Assembly (NCBI GenBank): GCA_902475825.1
Contig: CABSBA010000111.1
Location: 1-5,638, forward strand
Length of the DNA stretch: 5,638 nt
Direction of reading: 5' to 3'
DNA from: an uncultured Collinsella sp.
GTDB lineage: Bacteria; Actinomycetota; Coriobacteriia; Coriobacteriales; Coriobacteriaceae
Of this stretch, positions 1 through 3,962 are shown one piece after another (the first letter of the stretch is position 1; each line of letters begins with the position of its first letter). A program made the translations under genes and the position numbers. The notes under the pieces were generated by a model. The model had not been told where the DNA came from. It saw only the letters and a list, made by a program, of their open reading frames with translations, and did not search any database.

Positions 1-11
1 TCGACAGGGTA

Positions 12-17
12 GATAAT
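12..17 (+). promoter_or_regulatory. Possible -10 element (GATAAT)
   Basis: GATAAT matches 5 of 6 bases of TATAAT and sits in the AT-rich start of the leader. The matching -35 would lie before base 1, so only half the promoter can be judged. It is the best -10 candidate seen upstream of the adhesin, but a single hexamer is weak evidence. Confidence 0.2.
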
Positions 18-34
18 CAATGAGATGAAGAATG

Positions 35-62
35 AATAAATGCAGTACATGGAGCATTTATT
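35..62. repeat. Perfect 9-bp inverted repeat, AT-rich
   Basis: AATAAATGC at 35-43 is the exact reverse complement of GCATTTATT at 54-62, with a 10-nt spacer. On RNA a G34-U63 wobble extends it by one pair. It could be an operator dyad for a DNA-binding regulator, or a weak hairpin at the end of an upstream transcript; the stem is AT-rich and the following T-run is short (TTTC), so it is a poor terminator. Its position in the likely promoter region favours a regulatory site, but this is inference. Confidence 0.4.
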
Positions 63-172
63 TCTACCTGCGCTTTTATCTGATTGTTGTATTTGAGCTC
101 GATTTGTCAGAAATCGGGCAAGCTTTTGGTTTGCTTCCGGTACTTACCCGCATGAACCATGGCGGTAGCCTC

Positions 173-213
173 ATCCCAAGCGCCGCGACCTCCCCGTGCG
201 GCGCACGAGGGAT
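173..213 (+). promoter_or_regulatory. Leader hairpin abutting the adhesin Shine-Dalgarno
   Basis: The inner stem GCGCCGC (180-186) pairs perfectly with GCGGCGC (198-204) around an 11-nt loop. The outer stem ATCCC (173-177) pairs perfectly with GGGAT (209-213). The internal loop is AA (178-179) against ACGA (205-208). The outer stem ends at base 213 and the AAGGAG ribosome binding site begins at 214. The apical loop also contains CTCC (190-193), complementary to the GGAG of that site (216-219). The element could modulate ribosome access in the adhesin mRNA. I could not match it to a known riboswitch, and no ligand is suggested. Confidence 0.4.
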
Positions 214-219
214 AAGGAG
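214..219 (+). promoter_or_regulatory. Ribosome binding site of the adhesin gene
   Basis: AAGGAG lies 5 nt before the ATG at 225. This is a strong Shine-Dalgarno and fixes the start codon, which is also followed directly by a good signal peptide. Confidence 0.85.
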
Positions 220-224
220 CAGCC

Positions 225-332
225 ATGTCCAACGCACCCACGCACTCTGTCCACAGCGCAATCGCAACAGGTCCGCTGCTCCTGCTCCTCTTTTTTCTGA
301 TCGGCTGTCTGGCCCCAGGGGCCGCACTCGCC
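225..332 (+). other. Signal peptide of the adhesin (residues 1-36)
   Basis: A hydrophobic core (GPLLLLLFFLIG, residues 16-27) is followed by a small-residue site ALA (34-36), giving predicted cleavage before Val37. The N-region is unusual in having histidines but no Lys or Arg. LIGC (25-28) also fits the lipobox pattern. Because the protein carries an LPXTG signal, type I cleavage is the more likely route. Confidence 0.8.
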
Positions 333-3300
333 GTCGACGGGAGTGACGCCCTTAATTTCCGCACCATAAGCGACGGTTGCGGCCCCTTCGGTGTCGGTAA
401 ATATGAGGCACAGGACACTTCGATTTCGTACTGTATGAACCAAGACTGCCCCGGCCCCAGCAAGCCGGGAGGGCCATGGCGTACATATAACCAGGGCTGG
501 ACATGGCTCGATGACGAATTTGCCGCCATCGTCTGTCACGGATACCCCTCCAATACATCCTTTGGCGGCCACAATCTGTCGCCCGATCTCGCCCGTGCCG
601 CCACCCAGATTGCCGTGTGGATGCTCAACGGAACCACGCGCCCCGACGGCACCTATTCGTATACAAATAGCAAGGGAGTTGCCAGGAGCGGTAGGTTTTA
701 CGAAAACGCCGAGGCCATAGCGGCTGCACGTTGGCTCTACGACAACGCTAAGTCCGGATCCATTAAGGCAGCTCCACATCGAGCCAGGCGTTATCACGGC
801 CCGGTCTCGGGCGAGGGTCGACACCAGGACATGCTCTATGTTCTGCCCGCCGTCTCCGTATCTTTCCAAAAACAATCGTCCCAGGCTGACATCACCGCCG
901 GTAACGACACCTACAGACTCGGTGACGCAACCTTCGATATCTTTGAAAGTGCGGGCGATGCACGTGTCGGCACTATCCAGATGGACGAAAACGGGCGTGC
1001 ACAAGCAACGCTTTTGCCCAATACGGCATATTACCTGGTCGAAACCAAAGCCCCGGCAGGCTATATCCCTCGAAGCGACCGAATAGCCTTCACCACACAA
1101 AACAGCGGCGAACATGTCACTATTAACGAGCAGCCCGGCACCATCACCTTGCGTATTGCAAAAACCGATGCCGCCACGGATGCTGGCGCCCAAGTTGGGA
1201 CGTCGCTTGCGGGCGCTGAATTCACCTGCGTCTCGCAATCAACTCCCGGCTGGACTCGCACCCTTACGACCGACGAAAACGGACGGGCGATCCTCAATGA
1301 CGTTCCTCTGGGTACCTTTACCATCTACGAATCGAAAGCGCCCGAGGGCTACCTGATTTCAAACGACTGTTGGAGCTACACCGTCGGTGCCGAGCAACTC
1401 GGAGATACGGGCATCGTTGAGCTCGAAAGCCGTATTCCCAACATCCCCATCGCCTTTGACCTTGAAATCTCGAAGTTTAAGGACCATGGCGATAACGATG
1501 AGTCCGGCCTTGAGCAGCCGGCGGGAGGCGTCGTCTTTGAAGTTGTCAGCAATAGCTCCCAACAAGTCGTCGGCACGTTGACCACAAACGTTTACGGCTT
1601 TGCCTCCACCAAAGATCAGCCCGAAGCATGGTTCGGCGCAGGCAAGCGACCCGCCGGTGTCCACGGAGCCATCCCATACGACCGCGCCGGCTACACCGTT
1701 CGCGAGGTTGCAGAAACGGTCCCGGAAGGATTTAAGCAAGCAGGGGAATGGACCATCACAGCAGAGCAGACCGCAGACGGCGCCGAGCTTCAGTACATCG
1801 TTGACAACCATGCCCTATCGACACACCTTCAAATCGTAAAGTGCGATGCTCAGACCGGCGGCACCGTACCGCTTGCCGGCTTTACGTTCCAGCTGCTCGA
1901 TAGCCACCACGAGCCTGTCTCGCAAACATGTTGGTATCCGGCCCACAATGTAATGAATACCTTCACAACCGATGCAACCGGCGCCGTCACGCTGCCCGAA
2001 TCACTTCATCCCGGAACATACTACGTGCACGAGGCATCGGCCAAGGAACCGTATCTGCGCGGAGAAGACCTGGAGATAGCGATTCCCGCCGACAGAAATC
2101 TGACACCGGTCGCCGTCGTCTCGTTCTATGACGACGCCGCAACCGGAAGCATCGATATCATTAAGACGGATGCTGTAGATGGGCGCACCCTCGCTGGAGC
2201 CACGTTTGACATCCGCGCTGATGGCGACATCGTGCGAACCGACGACAGCATCGTCGCCCTGGATGGCGAAACCGTCGCCACCGTCACAACCGACGAACGG
2301 GGGCAAGCGCGAGTCGACCATCTTTCGCTGGGATGCGGTACCGCCACCTACGAGGTCGTCGAAACACAAGCGCCCGAAGGCTACCTGCTCAACCCGACCC
2401 CACATACTGTGAAGTTGTCGTACGCTGACCAGCAAACGCCCGTGATCGAAGTGCGCCTTGACGTTTCCAACGACTACACCAAGATCGATGTCTCCAAAGT
2501 CGACGCGTGCGGAGGTCAGGAAGTGACAGGCGCCGAGCTTGTCCTCTGCGACTCCAATGGCAACGAAATCGATTCTTGGACTTCATCCGGCAAACCGCAC
2601 CACATTGAGCACCTTTCGCCTGGCACCTACACCCTGCGCGAAACGATGTCTCCGCGTACCTACGACCTCGCCGAGGGGATAACGTTTGAAGTAAAGGCCA
2701 CGGGAGAAGTTCAAACCATAGACATGAAGGATACCCCCATCGAGATCAGGGGAAGCGTCGATAAGCGCCAAGAGATTGCACAGCCAGTCGTAAGCAAACT
2801 CGTTGCCAACGGTGACGGAAAAAACCGAGCCAAAGCACGGGCCAACACGCAAGGCGCCTTCTCCTATACCATCGACGCCAAAAACGAGTCGAGCACCTGG
2901 GTCGACGAGTTGACCATCACCGACGACCTTGAGTGCGCCAAAGATGGCGCAGCGAAACTCGTTGCCGTTGAAACCCCTATTGCGGTCGGTGATCTAAACG
3001 GGCTGTGCAACGTGTGGTATCGAACGTCTCCGGCAGGAACAAGCGATACGGGCAGGCAGGTCAATGCAACGCTTGACGACGGGCACCACAATCCTTGGCT
3101 CGAAACGGAAGAGGTTGCAAAGCTGCTGGGCGACGATGTGCGTCTCGTCGATTACGACGGGTGGCACCTATGGAAAGCAGATATCCCGACGGACAAGTCC
3201 GTCACGCTCGATACGAAAGAGATTGATCTTACAGACGACGCCGTCATCACGGGCATCCGTTTTGAATACGGTGCGGTAGCCGCCGACTTTACAACCAGAA

Positions 3301-3656
3301 GCGAGGCGGACTCTTGGACCCGGGATGACCTTAAAGACGAACACGACGATCTTGACGATGCCAAGGCGGCCCTTAACTCGGATGCCCGAGGCGCAGTCGT
3401 GCATATGCAGGCAACGTCGTCCTATACGCCCCAAACCGCACTTGCCAACAGCGCGCGCGTCGATCTTTGCCGCAACGGCGGTGGCGATAAACTCGAGGCG
3501 CATGATGAGGACCGCGTCATCCAACGATGCGCCCTGCCTCAGAACCTGCCGGCAACGGGATCTGCTACCGTCGCCGCATGCATCACCGCACTCCTGACCT
3601 CGGGCACGGCAGCCATATGGCTCGCTCGCCTTAGGTCAGCCTCAAAGAAGCGCTAG
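225..3656 (+). CDS. LPXTG-anchored thioester-domain adhesin with CnaB/SpaA isopeptide stalk
   Basis: Complete 1143-residue surface protein. Residues 1-36 are a signal peptide (Leu/Phe-rich core 18-27, ALA cleavage site at 34-36). Residues ~41-210 resemble the thioester domain of Gram-positive adhesins: Cys70 in YCMN and Gln128 in TQIAVW are the expected thioester pair, known in homologues to bond covalently with host proteins. Six CnaB/SpaA-type domains follow (~211-840). Each has a strand-A Lys (216, 313, 417, 539, 647, 758), a Glu in the E-x-x-APEGY-type loop (273, 369, 494, 603, 713, 806) and a C-terminal Asn/Asp acceptor (N301, N406, N528, D636, N749, D836). Residues ~841-1100 form a larger stalk domain. 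LPATG at 1108-1112, a hydrophobic span (~1113-1134) and a basic tail (RLRSASKKR) are a sortase signal. The mature chain is unusually cysteine-rich. The start is fixed by AAGGAG 5 nt upstream. It stands alone on its strand. The pilin-like stalk could suggest a pilus tip protein, but no sortase or partner pilin is visible. The ligand is unknown. Confidence 0.92.
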   Translation: MSNAPTHSVHSAIATGPLLLLLFFLIGCLAPGAALAVDGSDALNFRTISDGCGPFGVGKYEAQDTSISYCMNQDCPGPSKPGGPWRTYNQGWTWLDDEFAAIVCHGYPSNTSFGGHNLSPDLARAATQIAVWMLNGTTRPDGTYSYTNSKGVARSGRFYENAEAIAAARWLYDNAKSGSIKAAPHRARRYHGPVSGEGRHQDMLYVLPAVSVSFQKQSSQADITAGNDTYRLGDATFDIFESAGDARVGTIQMDENGRAQATLLPNTAYYLVETKAPAGYIPRSDRIAFTTQNSGEHVTINEQPGTITLRIAKTDAATDAGAQVGTSLAGAEFTCVSQSTPGWTRTLTTDENGRAILNDVPLGTFTIYESKAPEGYLISNDCWSYTVGAEQLGDTGIVELESRIPNIPIAFDLEISKFKDHGDNDESGLEQPAGGVVFEVVSNSSQQVVGTLTTNVYGFASTKDQPEAWFGAGKRPAGVHGAIPYDRAGYTVREVAETVPEGFKQAGEWTITAEQTADGAELQYIVDNHALSTHLQIVKCDAQTGGTVPLAGFTFQLLDSHHEPVSQTCWYPAHNVMNTFTTDATGAVTLPESLHPGTYYVHEASAKEPYLRGEDLEIAIPADRNLTPVAVVSFYDDAATGSIDIIKTDAVDGRTLAGATFDIRADGDIVRTDDSIVALDGETVATVTTDERGQARVDHLSLGCGTATYEVVETQAPEGYLLNPTPHTVKLSYADQQTPVIEVRLDVSNDYTKIDVSKVDACGGQEVTGAELVLCDSNGNEIDSWTSSGKPHHIEHLSPGTYTLRETMSPRTYDLAEGITFEVKATGEVQTIDMKDTPIEIRGSVDKRQEIAQPVVSKLVANGDGKNRAKARANTQGAFSYTIDAKNESSTWVDELTITDDLECAKDGAAKLVAVETPIAVGDLNGLCNVWYRTSPAGTSDTGRQVNATLDDGHHNPWLETEEVAKLLGDDVRLVDYDGWHLWKADIPTDKSVTLDTKEIDLTDDAVITGIRFEYGAVAADFTTRSEADSWTRDDLKDEHDDLDDAKAALNSDARGAVVHMQATSSYTPQTALANSARVDLCRNGGGDKLEAHDEDRVIQRCALPQNLPATGSATVAACITALLTSGTAAIWLARLRSASKKR
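345..854 (+). other. Thioester domain (TED), residues ~41-210
   Basis: This is the predicted adhesive tip. Cys70 is in the aromatic-Cys-hydrophobic context (YCM) and Gln128 is in TQIAVW, the two signatures of Gram-positive thioester domains. The HGYP (105-108) and NLSPDLARAATQ stretch (117-128) also fits the family. Three further cysteines (52, 75, 104) lie in the domain, so disulfides may accompany the thioester. The domain boundary is drawn by eye. Confidence 0.75.
855..2744 (+). repeat. Array of six CnaB/SpaA-type isopeptide domains (residues ~211-840)
   Basis: The six divergent protein-level repeats begin near residues 211, 306, 409, 532, 641 and 752. Signature loops are ETKAPAGY (273-280), ESKAPEGY (369-376), EVAETVPEGF (494-503), EASAKEPYL (603-611), ETQAPEGY (713-720) and ETMSPRTY (806-813), so the APEGY consensus is eroded in domains 3, 4 and 6 while the catalytic Glu is kept. 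Each acceptor Asn/Asp lies 9-12 residues before the Lys of the next domain, which supports the assignments. The domains are too diverged in DNA to be recent duplications. Confidence 0.85.
2745..3524 (+). other. Large C-terminal stalk domain of the adhesin (residues ~841-1100)
   Basis: This ~260-residue region differs from the CnaB units. Lys847 falls 11 residues after Asp836, the same register as the CnaB lysines. FSYTIDAKNES (879-889) and LTITDDL (896-902), followed late by LANSARV (1073-1079), resemble the strand motifs of CnaA/DUF11-like isopeptide domains of pilin backbones; Asp900 and Asn1075 are candidate catalytic and acceptor residues. A very acidic segment, DDLKDEHDDLDDAK (1034-1047), lies inside. 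Cysteines 904/928 and 1082/1102 may pair. The fold assignment is tentative. Confidence 0.5.
3546..3653 (+). other. LPATG cell-wall sorting signal (residues 1108-1143)
   Basis: LPATG is followed by a hydrophobic stretch of about 22 residues and a positively charged C-terminus (RLRSASKKR). This is the classic three-part signal for a class A-like housekeeping sortase, which would cleave between Thr1111 and Gly1112. Confidence 0.95.
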
Positions 3657-3663
3657 CACGATG

Positions 3664-3698
3664 AAAAAGCGGGCGAGCCAGTCTCCCGGCTCGCCCGC
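3664..3698 (-). terminator. Rho-independent terminator, minus-strand orientation, shared by convergent genes
   Basis: GCGGGCGAGCC (3669-3679) pairs perfectly over 11 bp with GGCTCGCCCGC (3688-3698) around an 8-nt loop. The five As at 3664-3668 become a U-tract only in minus-strand transcripts, so it is a textbook terminator for the 72-residue membrane protein gene, whose stop lies 23 nt before it. It begins 12 nt after the adhesin stop. In that direction only CTT follows the stem, so termination of the adhesin mRNA would be weaker or depend on the hairpin alone. Confidence 0.85.
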
Positions 3699-3721
3699 CT
3701 TGGGCATAAACGATGAATCGG

Positions 3722-3940
3722 CTATTCAGCAGATGACGAACCGCTATCGATGGCTGCCTGATCGGACTCGGAAATACCGTCAGCACCCAAACTTTGCTCT
3801 TGCTCCACCTCTTCGTTCATTGTAGTCTCGGGCGTCGAGCCCTTAACGCCAACGACATACGCGGCCCCAAAACCCAATGCGACAGCGAGCAGGGTCAAAA
3901 TCAGATAGATGGGCCAATGGCGCTTGATGTACGAAAACAC
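3722..3940 (-). CDS. Small single-pass membrane protein, function unknown
   Basis: This encodes a 72-residue protein that I do not recognise as a named family. A short basic N-terminus (MFSYIKRHW; Lys6, Arg7) precedes one hydrophobic helix (residues ~10-32). An acidic, Ser/Gly-rich tail (~33-72) follows with no Cys and no clear motif. By the positive-inside rule the N-terminus is cytoplasmic and the acidic tail lies outside; Val-Gly-rich residues near 29-34 do not form an obvious signal peptidase site. The start is GTG (3938-3940), supported by AAGGAG (3946-3951 on this strand's complement) at 5-nt spacing; the only internal ATG is residue 41, after the helix. It follows the M28-like gene by 22 nt and precedes a strong terminator, so it is probably the last gene of that operon. 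Confidence 0.75.
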   Translation of the reverse strand: MFSYIKRHWPIYLILTLLAVALGFGAAYVVGVKGSTPETTMNEEVEQEQSLGADGISESDQAAIDSGSSSAE

Positions 3941-3945
3941 GCTGA

Positions 3946-3951
3946 CTCCTT
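3946..3951 (-). promoter_or_regulatory. Ribosome binding site of the 72-residue membrane protein
   Basis: The minus strand reads AAGGAG here, 5 nt before the GTG start at 3940. It lies inside the 22-nt gap after the upstream gene's stop codon. It is what makes the GTG start convincing. Confidence 0.8.
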
Positions 3952-3962
3952 AGCGGGTCTGT

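Larger units (their letters stand above)
1..224 (+). other. Non-coding leader / intergenic region upstream of the adhesin gene
   Basis: I see no credible gene here; the short reading frames crossing it have no ribosome binding site and no family-like sequence. The first ~130 bases are noticeably AT-richer than the rest of the window, as expected for a promoter region. A -10-like GATAAT lies at 12-17, but its -35 would be off the left edge. A TTGTCA (104-109, 5 of 6 to the -35 consensus) has no acceptable -10 at 16-18 nt, so no promoter is called with confidence. If transcription begins near the GATAAT, the 5' untranslated region is about 200 nt and contains both dyads listed separately. A weaker pairing, CGGG (115-118) with CCCG (147-150) enclosing AAGC/GCTT (120-123/133-136), suggests the leader RNA may be more widely structured. 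Confidence 0.6.

Noticed and set aside
104..132. Promoter using TTGTCA as -35
   Set aside because: At 16-18 nt spacing the candidate -10 is TGGTTT-like, far from TATAAT.
111..180. Cyclic di-GMP (GEMM) riboswitch in the leader, suggested by GGGCAAGC and GGTAGCC
   Set aside because: The conserved CGCAAAGCC core and the tetraloop-receptor pairing of the 3' part are not present. The resemblance is limited to short common strings, though a covariance-model scan would settle it.
32..346. Short plus-strand frame of 104 codons across the leader
   Set aside because: It overlaps the adhesin start in another frame, has no good ribosome binding site and ends in an Arg-rich stretch. It is not a gene.
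171..1238. A 355-codon open frame on the minus strand opposite the adhesin
   Set aside because: It has no ribosome binding site and no recognisable domain, and it lies wholly antisense to a gene with clear domains and a signal peptide. It is a codon-bias shadow.
855..2744. Recent DNA-level tandem duplication of CnaB domains
   Set aside because: The domains align only at protein motifs. Outside the APEGY loop, DNA similarity is low and unit lengths differ from about 89 to 123 residues.
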